Shown here piece by piece: positions 16,461 to 37,489 of a stretch of 64,000 bases of DNA. Location of the stretch: contig NW_022098004.1 in the NCBI RefSeq assembly GCF_002288925.2, positions 14,332,581 to 14,396,580 on the forward strand, read 5' to 3'. The notes beneath the pieces were generated by a model. It was not told the DNA's origin, made no database searches, and saw only the letters and a program-made list of their open reading frames with translations. Each line of letters begins with the position of its first letter. The stretch's first letter is position 1. The translations under genes and the position numbers were made by a program. This DNA comes from Delphinapterus leucas (lineage: Eukaryota > Chordata > Mammalia > Artiodactyla > Monodontidae).

Positions 16461-17809
16461 ATGACAGGGACAGGGGGCCACTTGGCTGCAGCAGCCTGGA
16501 GGGGTGCTTTCTGGGCACTCTTAGGCCAGATGCTAGATTGCTAAGAGTTGAATTAGCTGCTTATAAGAATGGAAGTCGGGGTGCAGAGAACTCAACTGAG
16601 ACATTCGGACAAAAGAAAAAATGGGGCAGCCTGAGGGGTTACAGGGTCAAGGAGAACAGTGGTTCTGAAACTCAAGACGCAAGTTAAAGTAACCTGGGTG
16701 CTTTAAACGTACCCATGCGCAGGTATCTGTGTGCCCCCCTTTCCCATTTAATTAGTAGGGATGCAGCCTGGGCATGGGGATTTTTTCAGACCTCCCACTG
16801 TGATTCCAATTCCAAAGCTAAGGTTGGAATCTCTGAAGCAGAGGGTTTTGTAGGGAAGGAAATAGGACAGAGGGTAGAGATAAGTGGGTGGGAGATACTG
16901 CAGAGGCTGGGAACGGAGGGACAGAAGTGACAAAGGAAGATTCCTGAGGTGCTGGGGATGGCTGAGGTCCAGGGCACAGAAGAGGGAATTTAAGATGGAA
17001 AGGAATTTAAAACCCAGATGTGGAAAGATAATATGGAGTTATTGTCCCTCAACCATGTCTGTGGATGAAGGCGCTGGCTTGAGCCCAGGCTGTGCGTGGA
17101 TGAGAGTCAGGTGCACATGGCCAAGTGGCGGGACCAAAATGTCTGAACCAGGGTGGAGGAACTTCTGGGCAGAGGAAGCAGACTGGGGCCAGGTGGGCAA
17201 TCAAACACATCTACGCATCCACCCACGAGCCCATCACCTTTCCCTCCAAGTGACCAGTCTGCACTGTGTTTTACTGAGACCCCAGGCTGTGCTGGGCTCT
17301 GAGGATTCAAGGCTGAGCCTACAGACCTGACCTTGACCCTTGTGGGTTTCAGCCTTTGAAACTGACAGTTGAACTGGCAATTACAAATCAGAGGGGAAAG
17401 TGACATGATGAGGGAGGGAGGGTGTGATGGGGGAGCACAGAGAAGGGGCACAGAACCCTGATGTGAAAGGTTATGGGGAGCCAGTGAGGTCTGAGACATG
17501 ATGGATGGGAGGCCTTAGTGGGGGAGGGGCAGAGGAGAGCATAGGAAGATGGTCTAGGCAGAGGGAACAGCAGGTGCAAGGGTTTGCAGAAGTGTCTTTT
17601 AGCACCGGAAGAATTTTCTAAAGGCTGGAGCACAGAAGTTGTGTGTTTTAGGGGCAGGGAGGGCAGGGATGTGTGCTGTATCTAGGCAGAGTGGGTGGGA
17701 GGGTACTGAGGGGTTCTGAACTAGGGGAGACATGATCAGACTTGTGTTTTATAAGGACTCAGCCTACTCTTCAGTGTAAAGATTGGAGGAGGCAGCAAGT
17801 CTGAGAAAC

Positions 17810-18605
17810 CAGTTAAAAGAGAAGATGCTCAACATCAGTAATCATTAGGAAAATATAAACCAAAACCGCAATGAGGTACCACTTCACACCCACTAGGATG
17901 GATGTAACAACAACAAAACTACAAAAAATAATAAATGTTGGTAAGGATGTGGAGAAATTGGAACCCTCACACATGGCTGACAGGAATGTAAAACGGTGCA
18001 GCCACTGTGGAAAATAGTTCGGCAGCTCCTCAAAAAGTTAAACATAGAATTACAGTATGACCCAGCAATTCCACTCCTAGTTATATACCTAAAAGAACTG
18101 AAAATTAGAGGCTCAGATTTTTCTACACCAATTTCACAGCAGCATTATTTACAATAGCCAATAGGTGCAAACAACCCAAGTGTCCATCAACGGATGGATG
18201 GATAAACAAGAAGTGGTATATCTATACAATGGAATGTTAGTCACCAATAAAAACAAACGGAGGACAGATATATGCTACAACATGGATGAACCTTGAAAAC
18301 ATTACGCTATGAAAAAAGCTAGACACAACTGCTCCATATCGTATGAGGCCATTTACATGAAATACCCAGAACAGGCAAATCCATAGAGAGAGAAAGCAAA
18401 TGAGTTGTTTCCAGGGGGTGGAAGGCAGCGGGTATGGGGAGTAACTGCTTAATGGGCATGGGGCTCCTCTTAGGGTGATAAAAAAGTTCTGAACCTAGAC
18501 AGTGGTGATGGGTGCACAACACTGTGAATGTACGTACTGCCACTGGGTTGTACACTTTAAAACAGGTAAAATGGTAAATTTTACCACAATTAAAAAACAA
18601 ACAAA
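17810..18605 (+). mobile_element. L1 (L1M-class) 3' end, forward
   Basis: A long, well-preserved stretch of L1 ORF2 end and 3' UTR: GACCCAGCAATTCCACTCCT (18059-18078), GTGTCCATCAACGGATGGAT, CAACATGGATGAACCTTGAA, and a terminal TTAAAAAACAAACAAAAACA. It is 5' truncated and carries stops in all frames. Confidence 0.85.
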
Positions 18606-18609
18606 AACA

Positions 18610-19744
18610 GACATTGTGTCAATGAGTTGGAGGCCTTGCAAGTCCCAGTAGCATTTTTTCCTTCTTCCTCTTTATCCACCAAACCCCAGACAGTTTAGCT
18701 GGTGGTTTTCTTACCTTTGCTTTCTCAGGAGAAGAACCAATCATATGCAGGTACCCCTGCCGAGACCCTGGCCAGCTATAGTCAAATGGGCAGGGGCTTG
18801 AGCGCCCTCTGGTGGGCAGTCGGAGAGCAACCCAATTCTAACTTGACCGTAAGACGTTTGTGCTCACAGCCCAGTGCACTCGATGGTTGTGCTCAGGATA
18901 CTGCTGTCCCACCCCAGAATTTCTCTTTCTTCACTAGAGCCCCCGGAGAATTGACCTGGGCGCCTGTTGTGGATGAAAATGTATAAACCATATAAACACA
19001 GGCAAAAAAACACTTCTTCCCTTACTAATTCACTGATGACATCCGCTCAGAAATTATTCCCAAGCAAGTTCCGGCCTGGCCCAATGCGCTACCCCCAATG
19101 ACCTTGCGGTCCACAAGGCGAGCCGGTAAACCAGCAGCTCCAAGTAGAGAAGGCAGAGAGTGGTAAAGACTAGACGGAGGTGAGAGCAGAAAGCTGGCGG
19201 AGGACCCAGAGCAGGGGCCCAATGCCAACCTAGGAGACCAGGGAGGCCAGCGAAGGTAGGTGGCCTTTGTCTGAGCTCAATCTGAAGGGGGAGGGGGAGA
19301 GTTCTCCGGGTATAAGGGACACTCCTCATTGTTCCCCTGGTTCCTGTGCTTCCTCTCTCTTCCGCCCTCCCTGTCATGAGGAGCCTCCAACTCACCACTC
19401 CTTCCCAGGAGCCCTTCCCAGGAAAGCAGGGTGGCGGGTCCCACCTCCTCCATCTTGTACGGTTCTTCCTACCCAGCTCGTGCCCGCGGCCTGGCTATCG
19501 AACGCTTGCATTCTGAATCCTGCGTTCCACTTTCCATCCTGGATCGACCTCTTACCTCCCAAGGGACGTTTAAGCAAAACCCCTGGCCTTCACTCCCAGG
19601 GCCCCGCTGGCAACTGCCCCCTCCTCGCAGCAGCTGTACATATGTGCACTTACAAGATAGACCTCTAAGCAAGATTTCATGGGTGATGGGGGAGGGGAGC
19701 AGGCTGTGCTTCTTTTAAGAAAAGTTTGCAATGCGTTGTGTGCG
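18610..19744. other. Interval upstream of the TLE7-like gene, possible 5' exon
   Basis: On the minus strand a strong polypyrimidine tract and acceptor (CTCTCCCCCTCCCCCTTCAG near 19290) opens about 250 bp without a stop. It could be an untranslated or alternative 5' exon of the TLE-like gene. Nothing in it resembles a known protein. Confidence 0.3.
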
Positions 19745-20480
19745 TTCTTCTGACTGGCCTTCAGGGCACGGGGTCCCGGCCGCAGCCCGGCTCCGCGCGG
19801 TCAGGGATCCCTGCAGTCCTCCAGGGCCTCTAAGACCGTGTCCACCACCCCCCACCCCCGCCACCCCGCGGAGCCACAGGAGATTTTCCGCGGAGAGGTC
19901 AAACCGGCTGCCCCAGGACTCCGCGCGCGAGACTCCGCGGGATCAGAGCAGGGAGAGCCGGCCCGCGCCGAGGGGGACCCGGGCAGCCTCGCGGTCGTTT
20001 TCTTCCCGCCCTGCAGTGAGCGGACCGGCCGTCAGGGGCAGCAGGGGGCCCAGGCTGGCGGCCAGTGCCTCGTAATGGCTTCTCACGCCCACAGCGCCGG
20101 CCTCAGGGCCCTGAACGCGCAGGCCCGGCCTCCCCGCTCCGTCTCACCTCGAGGCCAAAACGGGGTCCCAGGGCGAGAAGGCGTGCGCCCAAGGCCGGCG
20201 GGGAGGGAGGCGGCAGGTAGAGGCCGCCACCCGTCTGCCAGTGCCGCGCGCCTGTGGCCCAGGGCGGGGGTGGGGGGGTGGAACCCAGAGCCTCGGGTCC
20301 CCGCCTGGAGCACATGGGCCCTGGGCGCCCGGGCCACGCACGGCTGACAGACGCGCCAAACCTGTGGCAGAACGATCCCTTACCGTGGCGGGCTGAGGAA
20401 ACCAGCCGGAAGAGGCGCGTGCGGCTGTGCTTCCGGGAGGGCTTCTTGGAGGCTGGCTCGGGCTGAGCGTGGGTGGGATT
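19745..20480. promoter_or_regulatory. CpG island upstream of the TLE7-like gene
   Basis: A block of about 700 bp rich in CpG, with GCGCG and CCGCGG motifs (19790-20060, 20100-20300). It sits 8.6 kb upstream of the TLE-like ATG exon on that gene's 5' side. It is a candidate promoter for a distal 5' exon of that gene or for a divergent transcript. No coding exon could be identified within it. Confidence 0.6.
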
Positions 20481-20699
20481 TCAGTGGCCGGGAGGAGGTG
20501 GGGGCCACGCTTCAGGAGCACTGGAACCTCCCAGGCTCTGGCCTGCTCGTTCACGGGCTGGCGAGCGGTGGGAGGGAAAGCCAGAGCCGGAGGGACGGTC
20601 AGGCCGCGGGCAGCCCAGGAGCAGGCGCAAAACGCAGGGCCCCCGCAAAGGGGGCTCAGACCAGGCGGAAGCCTCAGGAGCCACGTGAGGTGTTGGATT

Positions 20700-22450
20700 T
20701 GCTGAGACCATGTGGTCTGTGGTGTGAATGGGGCCCGAGAGCAGGCGGAAGGGGCTGCGGGGAGCTCGCCGAGGGGAGATGTGGCCGAGGTTCCCCCATC
20801 TCAGGTTCCCTGGGACTTGGCAAACCCCGGCCCGTGGAAGGGCGTGCAAATGTTCAACTGAATTGAATGGACTGTGTTAAGGGAAGGGGTGTCCTCAGTT
20901 CCTTGTCAGGAGAAAGGATAGCAACAGGGTGGGGCTGTGGTCTGGGGAGAATGGAGACCTAAGAGGCAGAGAGGACAGAAGAGCATCCAGGTGCCTGTCC
21001 TCAGAACTTCCAGACCCATCACCAGGAGAGGGCTGCCAGCCCAGGGAGAGCTGTGCTGAGTCTCTCGTCCCCGCACATGACACCCAAGCCCTGTCTCCAC
21101 CCACCCACGGACCCTCCCAGCTGTGTTTGGACCTCTCTCACCAGGCTTCCTGGTCCTGCTGGGGCCCCGCAGCAGCCGCGTTTTCCACTGAGCCTGTTTC
21201 CCCTCCTGACCTGGATAGGGCAGGACCAGATGTTCTCTGAGGCCCCTTCCAGGGCGACAGGCCAGGGTGGGAGAGTGCCCTGTGCTGCAGGGACAGAACA
21301 TGCTGACCTGGACTGAGGGAGAAACTTACTTTAATCCTGACCCTTCCAGGCTCATGGCTCCCTTTCAGAAAAGAGGTGCCTTTGTGAGGGGAAAAGGGTA
21401 TCCAGAGCCATGGCTCCTCTTTGTCCTTCCTCATAAGGCCTCCACTGAATCCAGGCAGCTCTTGGCTGGAGTAGTGAACATCAAGACTACAGGGTGTCAG
21501 GAATCCTGGGCCATGGGACCACGTGACTTCATGAGACTTTGCAGGTATCTTCCTTCTTCACCCTCATATCCTTGGGATCTGAACAGAAGGACCTGCTGTG
21601 GACAGTAACAAAGCTACAGAGAGGGAGAAGACCCTCAGGGACCGACTGGGTGAGAAGGGTGTTGAGCCCTGGGACTAGCCCCCACCCTGCACTGAGAAAG
21701 AGCCTGAGACCCAGAGGCCAAGGTCACACAGGACATTGGTGGCAGATCTGGAACATCTGGTCCTGTCCTCAGTGGTTCTCAGCCCTCCTAGAGCCCTTGC
21801 CTTGGTCCTGCTGCAGCAAACAAACTGCCAAACCCCACTGGGAGCCAGGACAGCAGGACTTCCAGTCCCCATCTTCCCTGTCACATCTGGAGACCATCTG
21901 GAGGTGATTCATGATCTAGGAAGGTTGGGGTAAGCCATGGCCTTCTGACCTCTCCTCCAGCCTGGGTAATGGACCACCTCAGCCACTGATTTGCTGTGTG
22001 ACCAGGGGCAGTGCCATCCATCTCTGGTCTTCAGTTTCTCTATAAGTAAATGAAGGACTTGGACCCCATGGCCCAGGGCACTTCTGGGTCTCTTTGTATG
22101 GTCTGGAGCTGCTCACAGGAGCAGGGCCAGATGGTCAGGGGGAAGGACTCTGCTCCCTCCTCTCTGTTCTGGGGGCTCCAGGATCTGCCTCCACCCATAT
22201 GCAGGTGGGGTGGGGGGAATGTCACTTACACAATGGGCCTGGACACTCTGCTGAGGTCCTATACCATATCAGTAGCTTTCTGACAGGAGTGGCTCCTTTG
22301 AGGTACGCCAAGACAGCATTCCCAGCCAACACGGGCCTCCCGAGCTACAGAGAGCACAGCAGCAGGTATGGGGAAAGGGGCGCTGTGTGTCTATAAGAGG
22401 GTCTCTGTGTTTGTCTTGTCAGTGGGAGAGAGGTTGGAGGGCTTCCTATG
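20700..22450. other. Intergenic, no recognised gene
   Basis: Mostly unique sequence with one MIR tail near 21985-22050 (TTGCTGTGTGACCAGGGGCA). Open frames on both strands have no family resemblance. Confidence 0.45.
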
Positions 22451-22459
22451 TGTGACTGT

Positions 22460-23240
22460 ATGCTTGTTTTAAATTTTTACTCCTTAAGTACTACTGAGAC
22501 TGAACATCTTCCTTTATTAGTCATTTTTATATCTTCTTAAAAGCTGCTTGCTATTTTCATTTATTTTTCTCATAATTTAAGACCTCTTTGTATGATACTT
22601 TTATATCACAAATTTTACAAAGGTATTTCCACTTTTTGTGCTTTATCTTTTAAACTTATTTGGGGTTATTTAAAACAAAAACATAAATATTTCATTTTGA
22701 AGTCAGTTTATCAATATTTTCCCTCATGGTTGGTTTCTGGCTTTCATCTGATGCTTAGAAAGCTTTTCTCCATAGCATGAAAATAAAAAGATTTACTCAT
22801 ATTTTTTCCTTAAGGAACTCTTTATTGTTTTTCCTCTTTACAAAAGTGATGCATGCTTGTTGTCAAAAGTAAAAGGGCAATAAATTAATTTAGGTAGGTA
22901 GTATCTTTATGAGTTTTTCTATCTAAGAACAAGGTATCACTCTCTCTCCCCCCATTTATTTAACTTTCCTTTTGTGCCCCTCAGCAGAGATTTATAATTT
23001 CTCCACATAGGTCCTAGTAAGTTTATATCTAGAAAATCAACTTTTCTTGATGCTGTTGGGAATGAGATATTTTCTTTTCATTATATTTTCTATTGGTTGT
23101 TGGTATAAAACAAACCACTTATTTTTGGATGTAAAACTGATTGTCATTCTTGATCTAAAATTGAATAAAATGGAAAAGATTTGTTTCCTTGTGAAGACTC
23201 TGCTATATCCATTTCTCTCTCAGGGTGAATCTGAGGATAC
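22460..23240 (-). mobile_element. Degenerate L1-derived AT-rich sequence downstream of ZNF23
   Basis: AT-rich sequence reading like inverted L1 (TTATTTTTCTCATAATTTAA; TCTAGAAAATCAACTTTTCT). It overlaps what should be the ZNF23 3' UTR. A minus-strand AATAAA at 22821-22826 is one candidate polyadenylation signal. Confidence 0.4.
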
Positions 23241-23284
23241 TTAATCTAGTTCAGCATTAACCTTGACAGTTTTCTACATCCTTA

Positions 23285-31139
<7,855 letters not shown>

Positions 31140-32096
31140 CACCTGGTCTCCCTCTCAGAGAAGGACTGGAGCTGAGGGAAAACAGGGGGACAGGTGTGAG
31201 ACAAGCCACCCCCACCACGAACAATACAGCCCCTCACAGAAGATCTGAGATGCAGGCAGCCAGCATCCAGACAGAAGTGCAAGCAGGAGCTGCCATGGGA
31301 AGGAGTGATCTGTTCACTGGCTCTGTGCCCAGGGCTCCTCCTGGCCATGACACTGACACTCACTGCCACGGACCCTAGGATTTTTACAATTCTGGACACA
31401 TATCATACACACACACGAGTGTGCATAAAATGCAGAGTCTAAAGAATAATAAAACAAAGACTCGTGTAGCAACACGATGCTCTAAACAAGCATCCCTCTC
31501 TATTATACTGCAAGAGAAGCCAGCTGGACGGGCTGCAGCCCCAGCACATAGGCCTGAGTCAGGCCCCAGGGAGGCACCTCCTGGAGAAAGAGACAGCTGC
31601 TCTCTCCCATAATGCCCGTTCCCTCACACAGCTGACTGCTCTCAAGAGTCCTGATACCTCTGTAGAGATCTTCGGAGGTTAGGCTCCTGCCCAGCCCAGG
31701 CTTACTGTGAGGAAGCTAGGCCACAAGTGAGGTACCGGATGGCTCCTCATACCTTCCAGCCTTCTGATGGCAAAGAAGCCAAGGCCTCAGCTGCCTGAGA
31801 GAGGGGGTCACTATAGCATCCCGTCCCTGGTCCCATGACCCAGCACTCCTTGTTCATTGTATTCAAGACCACATGGACCGGTTATTTTCTGATTTTTAGT
31901 GCTCCCAAAGTCAGTCTTGAAATTTTATATTTTCCTAAAATATTGTCTATATCTTCCAGAATTTAAACTTGAGTGTAGAATTATGGGAAACAGTGGCTCA
32001 TGATTTTTTTTCATTTCCTCCATACCTTGAGGTATACCTTGCTTTTCCTACTTCTTCTTTGAATATATATGCTCTCTAGACCTTTTAGCCTTAGTT

Positions 32097-32440
32097 AATG
32101 CTATGGACTGAATGTGTCCCCCCAAAATTCGTATGTTGGAGCCCTAATTTCCAATGTGACTGTATTTGGAGACAGGACCCATGAGGAGGTAATAAGGTTA
32201 AACAAGGTAATAATCTGATAGGGCGGGTACCCTAGTAAGAAGAGGAAGAGTCTTCCAGAGCTGTCTCTGCTGTGAGGACACAGTGAAGGCAGCCACCTGC
32301 AGCCTCACCAAGAACCACATCGTCTGGTACCTTGATCTTGGACTTCCAGCCTCCAGAACTGTGAGAAATAAATTTCTGTTGTTTAAGCCAGACAGTGTAT
32401 GATATTTTGTTATGGCAGCCCAAGCAGACTAATAACATTA
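32097..32440 (+). mobile_element. MLT1-type MaLR LTR
   Basis: Begins GCTATGGACTGAATGTGTCC, with CCCCCAAAATTCGTATGTTG, GAACTGTGAGAAATAAATTT and a terminal AGCAGACTAATAACA. It matches the mammalian ERVL-MaLR (MLT1A-like) LTR consensus. It is old, with an internal deletion, and lies in the ZNF23 5' intron. Confidence 0.75.
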
Positions 32441-32533
32441 GGCTGAACCATGGTTTATCTAGTTTAATGTTTTATTTTCAAAAAACTAGCTTTTCTATTT
32501 AGAACACCACTCCCTTTTCTACCTGTTTGTTTG

Positions 32534-32891
32534 GTTTTATAAAATTAATTAACTTATTTATTTAGTGTTGGCTGCACTGGGTCTTCGTTGTTGCGCTCAA
32601 GCTTTCTCTAGTTGCGGTAAGCAGGGGCTACTTTTCGTTGCGGTGCCTGGGCTTCTCCTTGTGGTGGCTTCTCTTGTTGTGGAGCACGGGCCCTAGGCAC
32701 ACGGGTTTCAGTAGTTGTGACGCACAGGCTCAGTAGTTGTGGCTCACAGGCTCTAGAGCACAGGCTCAGTAGTTGTGGCGCACAGGCTTAGTTGCTCCGC
32801 GGCATGTGGGATCTTCTCAGACCAGGGCTCGAATCCGTGTCCCCTGCATTGGCAGGTGGATTCTTAACCACTGTGCCACCAGGGAAGCCCC
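32534..32891 (-). mobile_element. Full-length tRNA-derived SINE, inverted
   Basis: Starts TTAATTAACTTATTTATTTA and ends CCACCAGGGAAGCCCC. It carries a duplicated GGCTCAGTAGTTGTGG module and imperfect target duplications (CTACCTGTTTG / CTACTTGTTTT). Confidence 0.85.
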
Positions 32892-33789
32892 CTCTACTTG
32901 TTTTAAATTAAACTCTGCTTTTTAAAATTTGTTTTTTAGCTCTGTAAGAGACACCTTATGTACCTCACCAAATCCTCTTGTCCACTCTTAGTCCACTTCC
33001 AGAGGCTTTGACCAGCTCTGCACAAGTACCACCTACAAATGCCTCCTCAAGGGTCTACACCACACATGCCTGGCTCCTGCCCTAGGGCTTCTCTGTCCTG
33101 TGTGGGACATCTGCGGACACCTGCTGGGTCCTGAAGGATAGGGGAGTTAATGCCTGTGATGCTACCACTGACCAACAGGAGACAGAGGTCAGTGGATAAA
33201 CGTTTCCAGCTTTAGTCCCCCATGTGGGCAGCCATGAGATTCCAAGGCTCCTCAAAGATCCTGCAAGTCAGAGCACCAGTCGCCTGTGGAGGGGCCAGCC
33301 TGACAGCACATCCTTGTATTGGCTGTCCCTCCTTCTCCATTGCACTCTCCTTGTCTTTCACTCTGCCCCTGGGACTACATTCCCAAATAAACTGGCCGCA
33401 CACAAATCTCTGTCCTATGTTCTGCTTTCGGGGGAAGCTAGACTACAAAAAGCTTTTTTCTACCTTCTTGAGGCTACATGATTCATTCATTTTCATTCTT
33501 GCTGTGTAGCAATCTAAACCTATAAATGTTCCTCTGAATACATTATTCCCTACATTCCAGAGGCTTTTCATATTTCATGTTTTAATTACTATTTTATAAC
33601 TCGTCAGCAACTGTGTTTTGTCTCTGGACAAAGAACTGTTCAGGATAATTTGTTGTTGTTAATTTATTCTCTGGCTTTATTGCATGGTGTTTAAGTAACC
33701 TGATCTATTTACTTCTGCTTTACAGATTTTTAAAGGTTTTCTTTTGTGGCTGCAGTGTCCATTTTAAAAATATTCCATGGATGCTTAAA

Positions 33790-34246
33790 AAGAAAACTTA
33801 TTCCAACATGGATGGACCTAGAGATTATCATACTAAGTGACGTAAGTCAGAAAGAGAAAGACAAATACCATATTATAAAACTTATATGTGGAATCTAAAA
33901 TATGACACAAATGAATTTATCTGTGAAAGAGAAACACAGACATAGAAAACAGATTTGTGGTTGCCAAGGGGGAGGGCGGTGGGGGAGGGATGGACTGGGA
34001 GTTTGGGACTAGGAGATGCAAACTATTATATGTAGAATGGATAAACAACAAGGTCCTACTTTATAGCACAGGGACCTATATTCAATATCCTGTGATAAAC
34101 CATAATGGAAAAGAATATGAAAAAGAATGTGTGTATATATATGTGCATATACCTATATAAATGAATTACTGTTATGTACAGTAGAAATTAACACAACATT
34201 GTAAATCAACTATACTCCAATAAAATTAATTTAAAAAAAGAAAACT
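33790..34246 (+). mobile_element. L1 3' end with target duplication
   Basis: CAACATGGATGGACCTAGAG to CAATAAAATTAATTTAAAAA is the 3' end of a comparatively young L1. It is 5' truncated. The direct repeat AAAAGAAAACTTAT lies at both ends (about 33790 and 34234). No ORF is preserved. Confidence 0.8.
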
Positions 34247-34479
34247 TATCCTGTGATGGAAGAACATATAATCTATCTGAATCTAATAAATCAACTCTAC
34301 CAATTTTATTATATAGATTTTTCTCCATAACCCATGATTACTTTTACCTAATTGTTTAGAGAGCCAGTAAAGAGTGAACTCTCACAAAACACTGAGCCCT
34401 TATGTATCATGGGAAAAGCCTTTCAAATCTTTAAGAAATGAATAATTCTAGCACTACTTAAACTGTAGCAGAGAACAGC

Positions 34480-35300
34480 AAAGTAAGTTTCCCAGACCTT
34501 TTTATGATGCCAGCAAAATATGGATACAAAAACCATAAACTAGTCTCATTTATGAATACTGATGCAAAAATCCTAAATATTGAGGACTAGACTCCAGTAG
34601 TTCCTTAATGTGACATATCATGACTAAGAGGGATCATCCTATGAATGCAAGTAAAGTTCAATATTAGCACAGATTGTACTTTCCACATTAATAAATCAAA
34701 GAAAAACATACTCTCCATCTCAGTGGATGTCAAAAGTGTTGGATAAATTCAATATTCATGCCTAAATTTTAAAACTTATACCCTAGGGAAACTCTCATAT
34801 GTAGGTGATATACATACAAAATTATTATCAGCAGTATTTTAATAGCAAAAAATTGGAAACAACTCACATGTCCACTGAGAATACACAAATAAGCTGTCAT
34901 ACCATTTTTACAATGGAACATTACCCAGTAGCAAAAATGAACGACTCACAGCTACACACAAAATATGGATGAATTTAGGAACATTAATATTGAGTTATGC
35001 AAGTCCCAGAAGACTACAGACACCATGAATGCCATCTTCATAAAGCTCAAAAACAAAATTAATCACATTATTTACAGACACATGTATATATGATAAAATC
35101 ATTTTTAAAAATATGATTAACACAAATATGATATGTGTTATCAAAAATCAAAAATATGATTAACACAAAATTCAAGAGAGCTGTTACCTCTAGGGGTGAG
35201 AATGTGGGAACTGGGTTGGGGAGGAGCACACAGATGCAGCCGTATGGGCAGTGCTCTTCTTAATGGTGTGGTGTGTTTAATGCGTGCTCACATTACCACT
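34480..35300 (+). mobile_element. Decayed L1 ORF2/3' fragments
   Basis: CATCTCAGTGGATGTCAAAA (34717-34736) and CAATGGAACATTACCCAGTA (34912-34931) are worn L1 motifs. Confidence 0.55.
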
Positions 35301-36465
35301 ATGCTCCATAAATGCCATGCTAGATGCATAACATTTAAAATATACATACTTATCTCTATGATATGAAATGATTTTCAGTGTGCTATCTTCTGTGTAAGAA
35401 AAAAAGGGAGTATAAGAAAATACATGTGTATCTGGTGATTTGTGCAAAAAGAAACAGAAGGAAAAACAAGAAACTAAGGAGAATAGGGGCCTCAGGTGTG
35501 GATGGGAAGTAGGTGAAAGGAACCTGGGAACTGAAACAGGATGGAAGGAAACAGTGCAGAAGGGATGAGAAGGAAATGATACTTCCCTGTGCCTTTTTGT
35601 TCTGACTTTCATAACCACAGTAATGTTTCACAAATCTATACCTGTATTTATCTATCTATCTATCTATACGTATGTATAAAAATCAACCAACCAGAATGGG
35701 ATGGGGGGGTGACGACGTCCAAAAAATACAAACAACAGTAAATAAGCCTAACTACACCACAGCATAACCACAGTGAAGTGATGGGAAAGAAAAGAACTAA
35801 GTAACTCTTTAAAACAGTATTTTAACTAAATTCTCTAAGGCTAAAAAGACCTGTAGCCAAAGACTTCTTGAGGTTGCATGATTTTTAAAATCTATTTTCA
35901 TTCTTTCCTATTTGGCAATTAAAACCTATAAGGCCACAAAATTTCCTCTGAATACACTACTAGCCACACTTCATGTTTTCGTTACTGTTTTATAGTATTT
36001 TTTTTTGTAAACTTGCTTTCATGAGGGTATGAATGAGTCATTCTGGAACTTTTTGTGTATTCTAGGACTAAGTAAATCAGTATATTCTACATTGTAGAAA
36101 TCATTCCCAGGTCATTGTCATCCCACCGCCCAAGAGAAGTTGGGCCGGGTTACCTTTTGGAACTGACACGGCTCCTGCAGACAGTGCCCTCAAAAGTCGG
36201 GCTTCTTCTGTAGCCTGGAGGGGCTCTGCTTTTTCTGCTCCCCCACTGGCCTCGATTCACACCCTGAGTTAGGAGGGCGGGGCGCATACAGTCCATACTT
36301 GAAATGCATAAAACGTGCAGGTAAAAGCCCCTGCACGACCTCAGCATGTCAAAAGACTCATATCACCTCAGACCGCTTCACCCCTGCAAATATTCTACCC
36401 CCTGGCTGCTCCAACACAAGTTCCCAAAAGACGAGTAGCATCTTCCCAAAAGGGCTAAATGCTCG
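35300..36465. other. ZNF23 5' intron, no recognised gene
   Basis: Contains a (CTAT)n microsatellite at 35648-35668 and AT-rich sequence. I see no coding exon. Confidence 0.5.
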
Positions 36466-36469
36466 CGGC

Positions 36470-36860
36470 TTCGTGGCTGTGGCAGTAACCCGGGCTTCGC
36501 CTTCCACGAGACAGAACGTCATCGGCCACCAAGTCCAAAGCGGGAGTCGAGGAGGGGGGAAGAGGACCACCCCCGACAGGAAACCCACCGCCAACGCAGG
36601 GGGAAGGAGCGTCCCAGCCGCACCCAGAGCCTCGGAACCAGGCACCGCCCCCGCCTCCCGCAGCCCGTACTCACCTCCAAAGCGGGCTGCTCGGCGGCGG
36701 GCGGCCGGAAGTGCGTCACCAGGCCCCGGCCGAGCCTCTCTAGGAGCAGCTTCGCTCCTTCTCGGCGGTGCTCTGGCCCCGCCCCCTGCAACCGAAACCC
36801 TGGTACTCCGAAGCCTGGCACCCTTCTCCCCGATGCAGATCGCAACGAGGAAGCAGTTGC
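36470..36860 (-). promoter_or_regulatory. ZNF23: CpG-island promoter and non-coding exon 1 of ZNF23
   Basis: This GC- and CpG-rich block lies between AT-rich flanks. On the minus strand a splice donor (TTTGGAG before GTGAGT, 36669-36674) ends a probable untranslated exon 1 starting somewhere near 36,750-36,790. A GC box (GGGGCGGGG on the minus strand, 36775-36788) lies just upstream. The position, 5.5 kb upstream of the exon with the ATG and on the same strand, fits the ZNF23 promoter. The exact start site is inferred. Confidence 0.7.
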
Positions 36861-37351
36861 TCCTCGCGGTGAGCTAGGGAAGACAAGAATGCGGCGAGCG
36901 CTGGGCCCAAACCAGGGGTGGCGCCGGGGATTTGTATCTTAGTAAAGCTGCCGTGCAACCAGATTTGGGAGTTTCCGGACTGGACGCCTGGATCGCATGC
37001 TGTCAAACCCAAGGCCCCCTTTCTGGAACAAATATTTCCTAATGACCAGCATACTCTCCTGGCATGAAACTCATAGGTAATGGCTTAGAAGATCATAGAC
37101 AGTATAAACAACGTGCATTATAAAAAGTAATGTTATGTGCTAACATTTATGTAATAAAGGAGAAATTAAAGGAAAATTATAATTTAAAATATATATTTCA
37201 GAACGTATAGGTTTGGTCGTGACTGGTATAGGAGACCTAATAAGTGGTCAGATCATTTGTTCTACACATAGAACGTGCCTGAATGCCACAGTGCTGTATC
37301 TCATATTGGTGTTTCAAAAATCACAAGTTGTTATCCAAAATGGTGAGCACA

Positions 37352-37479
37352 GGGACTTCCCTGGCGGTCCAGTGGTTAGAACTCAGCGCATGCAAGCTGC
37401 AGGGGGCACGGCACGAGTTTGATCCCTGGTCCAGGAAGTAAGATCCTGCAAGATGGGCATAAATAGAAAAAAAAAAAAA
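37352..37479 (+). mobile_element. Short tRNA-derived SINE
   Basis: GGGACTTCCCTGGCGGTCCA to an A13 tail, flanked by AAAATGGTGAGCACA / AAAATGGTGATCACA. This is a short form of about 120 bp. Confidence 0.85.
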
Positions 37480-37489
37480 TGGTGATCAC

